Shown here: positions 34,850 through 45,440 of the stretch, in pieces | How positions within the stretch are numbered: the stretch's first letter is position 1 | How the letters are laid out: each line of letters begins with the position of its first letter | Assembly: GCA_017562135.1 (NCBI GenBank) | Contig: QEYB01001476.1 | Location: forward strand, 1 to 64,000 | Origin: Dipylidium caninum | Taxonomy: Eukaryota > Platyhelminthes > Cestoda > Cyclophyllidea > Dipylidiidae | Reading direction: 5' to 3' | Length of the DNA: 64,000 bases | Position numbers and translations under genes: made by a program | The notes under the pieces: generated by a model | Told to the model about the DNA's origin: nothing | Databases searched by the model: none | Seen by the model: the letters and a program-made list of their open reading frames with translations, nothing else

Positions 34850-35520
34850 CGATGTCGTGGTATAATTTGAAGCACTTCTTCACAAAGTCATTGAAATGCA
34901 GAGTTTCATGCTTCTGCTCCTGCATGCAAGAAGAGTTGTTTCGCAAGCTCGTGTGAATCGACTCTATGCAGACTGCGTAAATCTGATCGAATGCACAAAG
35001 AGAAGGTTCTGAAGAAGAGCATCTTCAGATTATATCGTCTAAATACGGGGAGACGGGTTGGCGCGAATACGCATTAGACGAGGAGACATGGTTTCATATG
35101 GCAACATCCCCAATTTCGACACACACTCGCCGTGCAGCGGCTGCCTTGGCCAGCTTAAGTGACTTCTCATGCCATGTAATTTCCCTTTGTTTCCTCTCCT
35201 TTTTTTTTCGCTCTCCATTCATTTTGTACGGATGCTTAAAGGGTTGAAATGAGTTGCTGACGTGGTGACAAGGATGAGAGAGGAGAATAATTCTAGGAAA
35301 ATGCGCGGGAAATTGCTTGACATACGAGATTGACAGGTAGGAGAAGAACTCGCGAAAATACAATTTCTTGGCCCCCAGAATATCAGATCCCACGGTAGGG
35401 AAGCGCAGGATGGGCCTCTGGAAGTGTAGAGTGGAAGAGTCGGCAGACCACACCTCAAGGGGGGAAGTTTTGACTCCCATCACGGTCATTGTGACACATT
35501 GGTGGTCATAGGAGCACATC
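34850..35520 (+). repeat. Repeat R9, unit 1 of a tandem pair
   Basis: It aligns with 35727-36608 immediately downstream: TGGTATAATT at the start, CATGCAAGAAGAGTTG, CCCCAATTTCG, GAGGAGAATAATTC against GAGGAAAATAATTC, CCCATCACGGTCATTGTG and CATAGGAGCACATCC. The minus strand has a 150-codon opening (35546 to 35094), the best preserved frame of the family. Confidence 0.85.
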
Positions 35521-35546
35521 CAATCGCACGATGTTGCGTGAACCAA
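35094..35546 (-). CDS. Candidate ORF of repeat R9, unknown product
   Basis: A 150-codon minus-strand opening. I do not recognise the protein. The stretch YLSISYVKQFPAHFPRIILL parallels the minus-strand-sense sequence at 54.5 kb (YLSIS, stop, DKRFPYHIHKINFLL). Its end, SLKLAKAAAARRVC, parallels EDSLRLAMTAAELHVC in unit 2 and DSLQLAKAAAG, stop, RICA in the third copy. The other copies have stops or shifts, so at most this one could still be translated. The proposed first 9 codons lie in the young segment R10, so the start is doubtful. The frame match could also follow simply from DNA similarity without indels. Confidence 0.25.
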   Translation of the reverse strand: MVHATSCDWMCSYDHQCVTMTVMGVKTSPLEVWSADSSTLHFQRPILRFPTVGSDILGAKKLYFREFFSYLSISYVKQFPAHFPRIILLSHPCHHVSNSFQPFKHPYKMNGERKKKERKQREITWHEKSLKLAKAAAARRVCVEIGDVAI

Positions 35547-35750
35547 TCAGCGAGAGGCTCGATTGCGATTGGATCAACACACTTGATTGCGTTGAAAAAA
35601 AAAAGGTAAAAATGAAAAAACCACACCGTTTCACACTGTGTAGACTCCGACATTGTGGGAGAGGGACGACGGGGAATAGAGGAGAAGGATGAGGAGGATC
35701 AGTAGTAGGGGTAGATGGAGTCCCACACTATGGTATAATTCGTTCATGCA
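35521..35750 (+). repeat. Repeat R10, young-looking segment between R9 units
   Basis: Nearly identical to the minus strand of 39005-39230. I count about five mismatches in the first ~185 bp, against roughly 30% divergence for the other families. It opens at CAATCGCA (35521-35528), which pairs with TGCGATTG (35564-35571). Inside, CCAATC (35543) and GATTGG (35567) flank CGAG-AGG-CTCG, so the first 50 bp can fold as a hairpin. An A-rich tract follows near 35595-35625. I see no terminal inverted repeat linking the two ends. Confidence 0.85.
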
Positions 35751-36608
35751 TGCAAGAAGAGTTGCCCTCGCAAGCTAAGGCAAGTCCCCTCTATTTAGAC
35801 GGCCTGAATCTTATCGATTTCACAAGATAAATTTTGGAAGCTCTGAGGAAGAGCATCGTCAAATATTATCCTCCATATGTGGGGAATCGGGCAAGTGAGA
35901 CGAGGCATTAGCCGATGAGACAGGGATTCATTTCCCAAAATCCCCCAATTTCGGCAGACGTGCAATTCAGCAGCCGTCATGGCCAGTCGAAGTGAATCTT
36001 CCGGTGCCATGGATTTGTCCACTGTTCCCCCGCCTGCTCCAGATTTCTCCCCTTCCTTCAACCCCGGCCACACTTTTCCCCTTTCGCTCTCCATGCATGA
36101 CAATTGTAGCACCAAGTATTACGTAATTATACATTGTCAGCGGAAAGGTATTTACATGGCGTGTATGAGAGCGTAAGCGTTGAAATTAGGTGCCGCCGTG
36201 GCGGAAATGATAGGTGAGGAAAATAATTCCGTGAAAATGAATAGGAACGTGCTTGTCATAAGAGATGGAAAGGTAAGGAAGAAACTCAGTAAAGTGTAGT
36301 GGCAATTTCTCGCCCGCAAAATGTCAATTATTGTAGTAGGGAAACAAAGTAACTGTCAGCATTTCGTCCCACTTCTTCACGCAGAATGGCGCCTTTAGAA
36401 AGAAAGATTGGAATGGTCAACAGACCTCACCTCCAACTACGTGTTCCTTCAAGGGGTGGAGGTCTGACTCAATAACCTCTGGCTGATCTCGCCCTGCTCG
36501 CGTCTCCCATCACGGTCATTGTGGCATGAGAGACACATTGGTGGTCACAGAACGAGAGACAAGCTGTCACAGGCTCTGCTAAAGTCATAGGAGCACATCC
36601 TATCACCC
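35727..36608 (+). repeat. Repeat R9, unit 2 of a tandem pair
   Basis: Second unit, about 880 bp. Its right end (AGTCATAGGAGCACATCC, then CTATCACCC) also matches the inverted third copy at 54215-54860. A 106-codon minus-strand opening (36115 to 35795) carries EDSLRLAMTAAELHVC. Confidence 0.85.
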
Positions 36609-37780
36609 AATACCACCCCCACCTCAAGCCGCTGGGTGCATGGACTTCTGAGGTGCACCGAAGGCCTCCTCAGTGCGACCGATGCCACAGCGATCACAGC
36701 CGACGCAGGTTTGGCATAACTGCGCTCACGTGTCGTGGTGCCAAATTCACACCTGCCGCCGTCTCTGATGGGCGGCGAAGACTCGACCGACAGTGCTCGT
36801 GTGTTCAGGGCCCTCACTGACCCCTTCGACCAATTGTTGAATGCACGCATTAACACATTTTAGCCGACAGGTTCGCGTCGCGCTGTTGTCGCCCTTATTT
36901 CTGCCGGACTGCATAACTTCTATGAGGCACGCCACAGCAAATATGCTCATCCGTTTGCTTAATTTTACTTGGCGATTTCGAAATATTTCGTGCTGAAAAA
37001 GGAGTTATACACCCTGCAGCTCCTCACTGCATCACCATGCCGTAATCGAGTCATTACATGCTACGGGGTAATGGTGGCAACCTGCTTCAGCCTAAAACAT
37101 TGAATGAGCTGAGAGTTCAGCAGGGCACTTTTAGAGGAGAGGATATTTGAAGATGTTCAATGAGGGAAAGGTGTGGGAACACGCACTCAGTGACGACGGA
37201 ACATCAGTCTACTTCACTTGAGTTCCCTCCTCTGTCGGGGCCGTGGTCATTGGGTTTCCAACCGGCAAGTAATCACGCGTCCATGACGAGGGCGCATCAT
37301 CAGTGGAGATTGGGTGTGCGGCGAAAGAGCAGGGGTGCTTCACAATGACTGACTTTACCCCACTTCCCCTGCCCACACTAAAAACGCCTTTATCATTCAG
37401 CCGCCCTCATAACGTCTATTCGGCCATACCGTCAAATTGGGAATTTGGGAGAAAACCACTCTCTCCTCCACTACGAAGCTAGTGCTCAACGCACGCCCAC
37501 ACCACTTCGCTTTCAATGCGGTTCTACCAACATTTCGAATCAGAAGCCATCGAGAACTCACGATGACGAGGAAAATAGAGTAGGCATGTGGGGCGATCGA
37601 TGAGGGCAGTGTCAAACGCCTCATTTCCCAATGGCACATTGACCAGTCTGTGCTGTTCTAATCTGACCCCTCTCGACTGATTGCAGCTCAAATGTTAGGC
37701 TGATTTAATGAAATGACGTCTGTCGAGATGACCAAACAGTCCTGAGCGCCATAAACTGTCCTGTGAAATCGGCGCCCATT
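36609..37780. other. No feature recognised
   Basis: A 103-codon minus-strand opening (36856 to 36545) overlaps the end of R9. It is unrecognised. Nothing else is supported. Confidence 0.4.
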
Positions 37781-37785
37781 CAACA

Positions 37786-37864
37786 CCAATGAGTGGCCGA
37801 TCAGAGTCTACCCAATCAGGCGGCGGTGCGTTTGCGAATGTCCTAATGCGCCGATCCTATAAAA
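37786..37864 (+). promoter_or_regulatory. Possible pol II promoter: two CCAAT boxes and TATA
   Basis: CCAAT occurs at 37786-37790 and 37812-37816, followed by TATAAAA at 37858-37864. The spacing (about 45 and 70 bp upstream of the TATA box) is normal for animal promoters, including histone promoters. An ATG at 37933 opens a 46-codon frame. Confidence 0.35.
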
Positions 37865-37932
37865 TATCATCGGGTCACCTTAGTGAGGCATTACTCGCTC
37901 ATTACCGCGATTGGCAACAGCATCGCGCAACA

Positions 37933-38167
37933 ATGACCACTCGCGCTCATGACAGTTCGTCTGTCAATGGCAGCGGCCGAAGCACCACCGACAGTGACAA
38001 GTTTGTTACGGATGAGAAAACCTACGAGGAGGCCGTGCGCATTTGCGATGCGGGTGGATGGAATGATAAGTGAGACGAAGAGTCTTCATGAAAGATTGCT
38101 GTTGTTCAATCTGAGGGAAGCGGCAGACAAGTACATCAAGCGGTACCTGGAAGGATTTATGCAGTAG
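37933..38167 (+). pseudogene. Possible small coding remnant behind a CCAAT/TATA promoter, unknown product
   Basis: The frame from 37933 (MTTRAHDSSSVNG...) runs through TDEKTYEEAVRICDAGGWND to a stop at 38071-38073. One frame over, ISETKSLHERLLLFNLREAA followed by DKYIKRYLEGFMQ ends at 38165-38167. The charged, helix-like composition of both parts and their abutment suggest one coding piece broken by a single shift near 38065. I do not recognise it, and chance is possible. The same frame is open upstream to 37789, but that start lies before the TATA box. Confidence 0.25.
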
Positions 38168-39004
38168 CTATTTCCCCAACCACGCAGACAGCGATGATCC
38201 TACTCATGCGCCAGGAAGAGGCGTGCCTCCGAACTCACACAACCTCGTCTCGTCTTAACCTCTTCAGTAACCAGACTCACCCATACTCCGCCCCGCCACT
38301 TTCCCAATCCGCTCTGCTCCGCCATTACTCTACTTTACCCCCTGCAGCCCCAAGCGGAAATACACTACCTCCTCTGCTCCACATTCTTCCACTTAACTTG
38401 ACTTTGGTCCTTTGTCGGATTTTCTTCCTTGCCCTTGCAGGTTCCTTTAACTGCACTTCCTCTTCATGGCTAACAATGACCCTTGACAAGGTGCAAATCG
38501 GGTGGGATGCAGCAAGCGCTTCCTCAGCCAACTTCCACATTTCTGCTGTGCCTTTGGACGATATGTTGGTCGGTGCGAGGGCCGCGAAAAGAGGAGCGAA
38601 CTGTATTGCCTAAGAGTTCCTCGCGAGGTGACAGTCGCCCCAATCCGTGGCGATAGGCCAAGGCGGCGATTGGAACCTTCATTTAAATGAGCTTCGTGAT
38701 AAAATCCACTTGACAGCAAATAAGCGTGTGACTCGGGTCGTTATTTGGAGGGTGAAAACTCGTTTGCTATGCTTTTGGGTCTATGTTCTTTTCCAGGCTT
38801 TGTCTACCTCATGCGACACTAGTCCTGACGGTGGCACTACCACCCAACAAACACTGAGCCAAATGTAAGCGACTACAATCTACTTAGCAATAATGGACAC
38901 GTTTTTAATTCGTCATTGTGGCCACAAATTGCGCGTTCCGCCACGATCACCTGGTTCCCCGTCGCTCACACGTTATCCCGCCTGACGAATCTGGTTGAGA
39001 TGAC
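38168..39004. other. No supported gene
   Basis: A 139-codon opening (38194-38613, +) is mirrored by 71- and 90-codon openings on the other strand. None is recognised. Confidence 0.4.
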
Positions 39005-39230
39005 GGTCATGAATTGCATGGTGTAGCATTCCATCTTTCTCCCACTACTGATCCTCCTCATCCTTCTCCTCTATTCTCCGTCGGCCCTCTCCCACAATGT
39101 CGGAGTCTACACAGATTGAAACGGTGTGGTTTTTTCATTTTTACCTTTTTTTTATTCAACGCAATCAAGTGTGTTGATCCAATCGCAATCGAGCCTCTCG
39201 CTGATTGGTTCACGCAACATCGTGCGATTG
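39005..39230 (-). repeat. Repeat R10, copy 2 (inverted)
   Basis: Minus strand nearly identical to 35521-35750 (see there). On the side corresponding to 35521 the similarity ends abruptly at 39230. At the other end it fades over about 40 bp, near 39005-39045. It is not flanked by R9. Confidence 0.85.
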
Positions 39231-42200
39231 TTACGTTTGAAGACGCTCAATCAAGTGCGCAAGATCTCCCCTCCCAAGCATTGATCGATTAGATATGTAA
39301 CATATTCCCGAAAGGACTCATATTTTGGTGATTTTCAAACAATATTCTAATGACGGTAAAGCCAACACGGAGATATCGTGTTGAGTTTCCGTGACGTTTA
39401 CCATACTGCAAAAGGGTAGAGAGCAGAGAGCGAGATTTCCCACCAAACACTTCTTAGCGTGTAGAAGATTTCGAGTTTGAGAGGCAGTGAATGTCCCTCC
39501 ATCCTACTCGCTTTTTGTCCTTGCCCTCGCCACCAGAGTAAATGCCACCCAGAGATGAGGGCAGTGTGGGCGGGGTTGCGGGATATTTCCTCGTGACCCC
39601 GCACTGCTCCCTGCCAATTGTGTTACTGAGGCCTTTGTCAAAAGTGATGTGAAAACGTGTGATGGGGGACGATTAGAGAGTAAAACACACACACCCACGA
39701 AGTCTCGGGGCGATGGGCGTTTTAATGTCAGTTTGCAACGCCGATGAGTCTTTCCTCGGCTTTCAACTCGGACAGGTCAGTAAATTCTTCTCAACTGCCG
39801 CCTCTCCCCCCCCCCTCCGACATCGCAAAACACGTAGGGATTATTTGCAAATTGTCAATATTCCTCCTGTTTCGCTCTCCTCTCTCCCCTCCTCTTCGCC
39901 CATCTACAATGGTTGAAAGTACAAGTGTGAGGGGATAAGGTCAAGGATCAGACCACACGATTATGATTATCTACAGGGCATCTGTTAGGTTTTGAGTAGA
40001 GGCTGAGTCCGTGAAAGACCCGAGCGAAATGACTATTGGTACGGCGCGTGATGAATCCAAATCCCACTGCGCTTAGCGGCTTATTTAACCACCTCCCGCG
40101 ACTTTTGGCATGTTCAGAGGATTTAATTGACGAAGTGTATGGCGCCCGAAAGGACGCATGGTTTTCAGGTTAGTGTGGCGAATCAATTACCTTTCTGCAC
40201 GGATTCACTTGTGTACCTTGAGTCTTTTTCTTCACAAATATGTCATCTTCTTCGGTCTAAACCTGTCGTACTAAGGCTCACTGATTTTTCGGTCGTCCTT
40301 CTTCGGTATACCACACGCGCACACACGAGAGGTTGTAGTGCAGGCATATTATTACATTTGAAACAATGTGTCTAACGCACAACTTAATCGGAGATCTACT
40401 ATCCCGTAACACCGATCTGCGCCTTGGCACAGAGGTTAATTTTTAGACGTTGAAGCCACTATATCACATGCACTCTCGCCTTTCCGTCAAATAGCATCCT
40501 TCGGGTGGTCTTCATTTGAAAAAAAATCATTCCGCTACGGAGCTGTACCTTATTGTTTTGTAAAGAAAGAGCCTAAAGGCGTTAGTTAAGTTCTTGGTCA
40601 AGGGCAGCACCGCAGCATCGGAATCGTTTGATGCACGTTTTCTGGGCCGCCTCTTACTTCCCCGAACCATTTTATGCACCTCTCCCGTCCACCTCACACA
40701 CCGGGCCCACCTTACCCGCGAAATAGCTCTTCCGAGTTCAATTAACAAGGTTAATACCGCTCTCACTTTGGCGATTTAAGTCCTGCCATACTGACTCAGG
40801 AATGTTTGGAACGTGATGAGTGCCTCGAGAGGCCATCTTCGGCCCTGAGTGACCCCTGAATTGACGCTAGAAAGATTTCTTTGACCGTCTAGGCATGACC
40901 ACTTCTTCGAAGACGTGGGGAAATCAACAATGGAAATTGGAAAACGGTGGTCAAACGATAAAGCATATCGTCGCCAGTAGGAGCGTTTCTGTACCCTCCT
41001 TCCCGTTAGCTAGCTCGCCAACTGACACAACCTGTGGTACTAGCAACGTGGGGGAATTATAATGTCTCCACTTGCGTGATATAAAAAAGTAGGCATTTTA
41101 TGCTAAAGTAGACATTGAGCGCAAATCGAAGGAGCGAACGAAGCGAGAAGAATTTTCGCCAATTCACCAGTGGATTTTGCTAAAACTAACACCCATTCAA
41201 GGCATAATTTCTACTTCGGCGTTAGCAGCGCACGATTTTGACAGCGTCCAAAGATGGACCTCATGATTAATGCGCATTCTTCGCTGCTGTCTGACTGGTG
41301 CATTTAGGACATTTGCCAATTGGTGGCAAGGAGGTGGCGCCTGACGCGTCGATACTCACGCATCGACTGAAGTCGACTTGGCTGTCAATGAGAAACGAGG
41401 ACTGGTTTCAAATCTGACTCATTGCTATTGGCTCTCGTGGCCTATAAATTTGGAGGCCTACACTGAATGTTCTACAGTCTCGAATACTGACGTCTTCGGA
41501 AAGGTGGGTTTCTGGTGTGTGTGACCGTGTCACGAGTTGCTGTTGGCCATGATTGATGGGGTGAATGGTTGCGAGATGGCTCCTCTGCTCTCCGTTGTAG
41601 ATCTGAGATCGAGTATAGGGGGGCGGAGAGATAACTTGATGAGGCGATTGTGCCTCAGACGCCTCTAAATCTTGGGGGAGAAAATTTGCGCCGCGGTATG
41701 TAAAAAGCACTCCTCCGAGCAAATTCTGTCCCCTTTGTTTCCTTGACACAAACTTGAAAGGCTTATCGGATGTCAGTCGTGTCGGAAAAGGACGAACGTT
41801 ATTCTTTTTCGTTTTTGCGCACTCACTAGAATGGATCTCCTTGTTATTGCTTACTGGAGCGGTAAGTGGAGGAAGCTCTCCACTAACCCTCTTTTCTTCC
41901 ATCTCTCGCAAGTGATAAATCCTTGTTTAAACCAACCATTCTTCACTCTCTCCATTCTCCATGCATCGATGTGACTCACCGATGCTCTTGTCAACCTCAT
42001 AGTAGTGTGTGAGCAGGTTTGTCAGTGAAGCAACGGTCTGTCGGAGGTCAAAGGAAGCTTGAAATTTGGTGCTTGGGCACCGTCAGTTTGTGTTCTCCCC
42101 TAGAATAGCTAGACCTAGGGCGCACACGCCAACGCCTGGCGATATTTGTGTGGATGAGAGTCATTTGACTTCTCTTTTACTTATTTTCAGTTTTGGCAAC

Positions 42201-42719
42201 GTGCCCTGACAAAACGGCAAAATGTACACTTCACCAGAACGTAAGCAGTCGCCATTTTTGTCTAACCCATCTGCTTGACGTATAGACATTTTCTAATGTT
42301 GCACCGTCCTTTGCGGCCGACATGACAGTTATCTGGTTTGGATTAAAGTAGTGGCGTTCTACTTGCCTTGACCAAATTTCTTGCTTTGCAAGTAGCATCG
42401 CCGCGGCCGACCTCTGCGCAAAAAATACGTAGGCGTGGAAGGGTTTCCCCACGAATCGAGGGCCCGCTCCCAACGGTAACACCTCAATCCCTATTCGGCG
42501 ACCTGTGATTGACGAGCTCCTTCCTTGTACCCCGCACAAATTCAAATAAATGTGTGTCGCCGTACAGCATTCTTCGCGGATCCGTCGTAAGTTATGTAGT
42601 GGAGAAGCAATGCTGGTCAGGTGATGAAAATTCACCTCCAATCGCCCCCTTGTGTCGACTATGTGTTTTATCATAGTTCGCAGTCTACTATATTCTCCAA
42701 ACATTTTTTTCATGTGTCC
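39231..42719. other. Unrecognised sequence
   Basis: The largest openings are 167 codons at 41408-41911 (-) and the left part of 203 codons at 42231-42842 (-). Neither contains a motif I know. The 203-codon frame runs into repeat R5, whose other copy does not keep it open. A run of C lies at about 39808-39817. No RNA gene is seen. Confidence 0.4.
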
Positions 42720-43205
42720 TCTGAGTAGAGTTGATTCATTGGTGTTGTGGCCCTCCTTTACGTGGGCGACGTGTCGTACTCTACTCAAAATTATGTGTTG
42801 TTGTGCGACTGTGTCAGGAAACCCGAGAACCTGCAAATTCAAGTGATTATGTCACGAACCTGGTTGCTTGATGGCACTCGATGTTAATCTCAGGATGGAA
42901 TGTTCACCATATGCTGAATGTGCCCACCAAGTTGAGTCAAGTGGGGATGGGTCGAGGAAAGTGGACGGAAACATTGCCGAGAGCACACAAAACCAGACCC
43001 GTGACAGAAATCGCGCCAAGTTGGCAAATGACTAGCATCACATTCTGACTTTTCATGTGGCATCGAGCCAGGCAACTTGATAAAACTGTTTCCAATGCTC
43101 ACAGGGCCTCCATAACTTCCACTCGTTGTATTTATTTATCCATTCACCCATGCAAATATGCTTATATGTTGCAGTATTGTTCATCTTCAGCGCCGTAGAT
43201 GCCAA
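42720..43205 (-). repeat. Repeat R5, copy 2 (inverted)
   Basis: Minus strand aligns with 7805-8290: GCTGAAGATGAACAA, CATATAAGCATA, TGAATGGATAAAT, AATCACTTGAATTTGCAGGT. It lies upstream of the R6, R4 and R3 modules of the second locus, but in the opposite orientation to the first locus. Confidence 0.75.
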
Positions 43206-43904
43206 TTCAGCAGGCAGGATGGCACGGTGGTAGCCACGTTACCCCAACTCCGCAATTTGGTAACGCTGCATGCTGAGGGCTTTTTGCGACGTATGATTAG
43301 AGAATGACAGTGGCTCGAGGATGAAGTGGGTGAATGAGACAAAAGCATGAATTCGTATGAGAAGTAACATCCAAAGAGTCTGCACTGGACTAGTCATAGG
43401 CACGGAGAAGGTGGATTTACTTCAAGATTCAGTCGATTCTTGTGTACATCTGCAAAGACCTTTACTGCAGCTGGTCTACGGAGGAGACCGCGACACAAAC
43501 CGGTGATCTTTCATGAAGAGGCGAATAAATTTATGAGATTGGAGAAGAAGTGCTAAATGTCAAAGTTGGTTAATCGGGAACGCTTAATGCTGCAAGGTAA
43601 TTACACATTACACCAATTAGTGAGTGTTGGAGCTGTTGGGGCCGGCGAAGTGCGACCATACTGCTCCGATAGTGTGTGAGCATTGTTCTAGTGCCTTGCC
43701 ACCTTCAACCTAGTCATTGCCCTAAGCAGGATGTGGGTGTATCCAAATCTCACATCGGGGTCGTGACCCCCCACAATCTGAAAGTCCGTTAAAAGTTTGT
43801 CGCATGGCGTTTTGCGTCATAAAAGTGATTGGTTGGTCGGCTGGCCGGCCGGCCGTTCAGTTACAGCGACCGTGTGACGCAAACGGTCAATGAGCATTAT
43901 TTGA
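43206..43904. other. No gene; one GC-rich palindrome
   Basis: CGGCTGGCCGGCCGGCCG near 43840-43857 holds overlapping GGCC/GCCGGC palindromes. Nothing else is recognised. Confidence 0.4.
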
Positions 43905-44110
43905 TTGTAATTATCTTCAGCTGAGGACAAGTCCTACACGAAACAGGGACGGAGGGGTGTAGGTCTCCTCACGTGTAGGTTTTCGGCCAATTATACTTTG
44001 AGCACTATAGTTTACTAAGATTTCAATGAGGCAACTGGGATCAGACACATTAAGGGTTTAATTGCTGGCACATTTTGCTAAGATGATTTCAGGGTGGAAG
44101 TCGATCAAAG
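43905..44110 (+). repeat. Repeat R6, copy 2
   Basis: Matches 9000-9180: ATCTTCAGCTGA, TCGGCCAATTAT, TGCTGGCACAT, AAGATGATTT. Confidence 0.65.
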
Positions 44111-44479
44111 TAAAGCTGATAATGAGTTCGTACATCTATCGCTCCTTCTACAGTGTCGCTGGGAGAAAATGGAGAAACGCTGCTCCTTGCATGTTGAGAG
44201 CTTTAACCTTTTTCGGTTTGAAAAATGGTTTGGAAGTTAGGAGTGCATCTCATTGATAAGTTTTTAATTTAACTAGAGGAGATCACAATAGAACAGAATG
44301 CGACGCCACTGCAAATCTCCCATCGTCCACCCAGCTCAGGGGCACCCGCGTTCTCGTAGAGTGTCTTGGAGAAGTTTGCGGTCTAGACTGCTTGTATAAC
44401 ATAAAAAGTGTGGACGAAGCTGGTAGAGGAAACAGCCAGTGTGAAGATCTAGGATAAGCGCAAGGCCAAGGGAGGGGAG
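44111..44479. other. No feature recognised
   Basis: Short openings only; spacer between R6 and the tRNA-like unit. Confidence 0.4.
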
Positions 44480-44575
44480 GGGAGGTAGAGGAGATGCCAG
44501 CCAGAGGCCATGCCAACGCCAGTAGGTATGTCGGCAGCAGAGTAGCTGGGTAGTTGGCAGCGGCAGAGGCAAGCA
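44480..44575 (+). repeat. R4 5' leader: G-rich segment before tRNA-like unit
   Basis: GAGGAGATGCCAGCCAGA and GCCATGCCAACGCCAGTAG match the leader at 9.55 kb. Here the leader is longer, with an extra GGCAGCAGAG/GGCAGCGGCAGAGGC stretch. Part of that also occurs upstream of the 6.9-kb copy. Confidence 0.7.
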
Positions 44576-44646
44576 GTGCAGTAGTGTAGTAGCATCGGGC
44601 ATATTTCCTACGCATGGCACTCGGTTCGGGTCTCGGCTGGGTGTGT
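44576..44646 (+). repeat. tRNA-Gly-like segment, R4 copy 3
   Basis: It starts GTGCAGTAGTGTAGTAGCAT (A-box-like TAGTGTAGTAG). It has TTTCCTA at the anticodon-loop position and a B-box-like CGGTTCGGGTCTCGG. It aligns with the copies at 6861-6932 (-) and 9601-9672 (+), and the match continues through GTGTCAAGTCGACGCC. Degenerate stems rule out a working tRNA. Confidence 0.6.
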
Positions 44647-45009
44647 CAAGTCGACGCCACGCGAACTGCTGCGAATGATGTCACAAACCACCAAAGAGAG
44701 ATTGGGGAGTTGTCGACAACGAATACTTCTACACTGCTACAATTGCGGCGATGAGATGGTCCGAGGCGAGACAAGAAGCAAGGCAAGACAGTCACACGAA
44801 GTGAGAAAGTGGCCAAAACAGTCAGCTGGCTAATTCACGACCTCAATTGCAGGTGCCGGGGAGGTTTCCTCGCAGGATAGAGAGCCGCCTCCCGACGGCA
44901 ACGTTCCATTTTTCTGTTCAATGACTCGTGACTAACGACCCCTTCCCAGAGTTACAATCCGCCGTGTTATCATTCGTTGTTGTCCACCCAAATTGCATCA
45001 ATAAAGCAA
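44647..45009. other. Spacer between tRNA-like unit and R3
   Basis: No feature recognised. It corresponds in position to 9673-9924. Confidence 0.4.
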
Positions 45010-45440
45010 TTTGGCATGTGGTTTGGCTTGACCACAAAATGGGCTTGGGAAGCTGTTGTTCTGACAATTGACTTTGTAAGACAGGGCAAGTGGGTGAATA
45101 AGCATTGGTTCCGGCTCTGTCTTTAAGACGGTTAAACGAGTAGACTCAACATTTCACCGTCATGCCATCTAACCACCCCGCTCCCTATCAGTCGCACAAG
45201 GGCAAGAACTTGTGCCAATCCTCTCCACTCACCGACCTCATCATGTAGGTGAGGCAAACTAGGTAGGCGCGAAAAGACGTCAAGACTGAAAGTGTCGTCA
45301 AACTCAGCCGTTGCTCTGTGCCGTGTTTGACGGCGTCCAGGTTTTTGGCCGCAACCGCGTGTCGAACTCACTGATGTGCCGCTTGGCAGTGAGGTCAGAG
45401 GCCGGCAAGGAGCATCACAGTAGAAACTGCTGAGCTACGG
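45010..45440 (+). repeat. Repeat R3, copy 4 of 4
   Basis: It begins GGCATGTGG, then GGCTTGGGAAGCTG, later CTCAACATTTCACCGTCATG and CAAGAACTTGTGCCAATCC, in the order seen in copies 2 and 3. The forward frame reads TQHFTVMPS. Confidence 0.65.

Noticed and set aside
42231..42842. 203-codon opening on the minus strand
   Set aside because: Part of it lies in repeat R5, whose other copy does not keep the frame. No motif is recognised.
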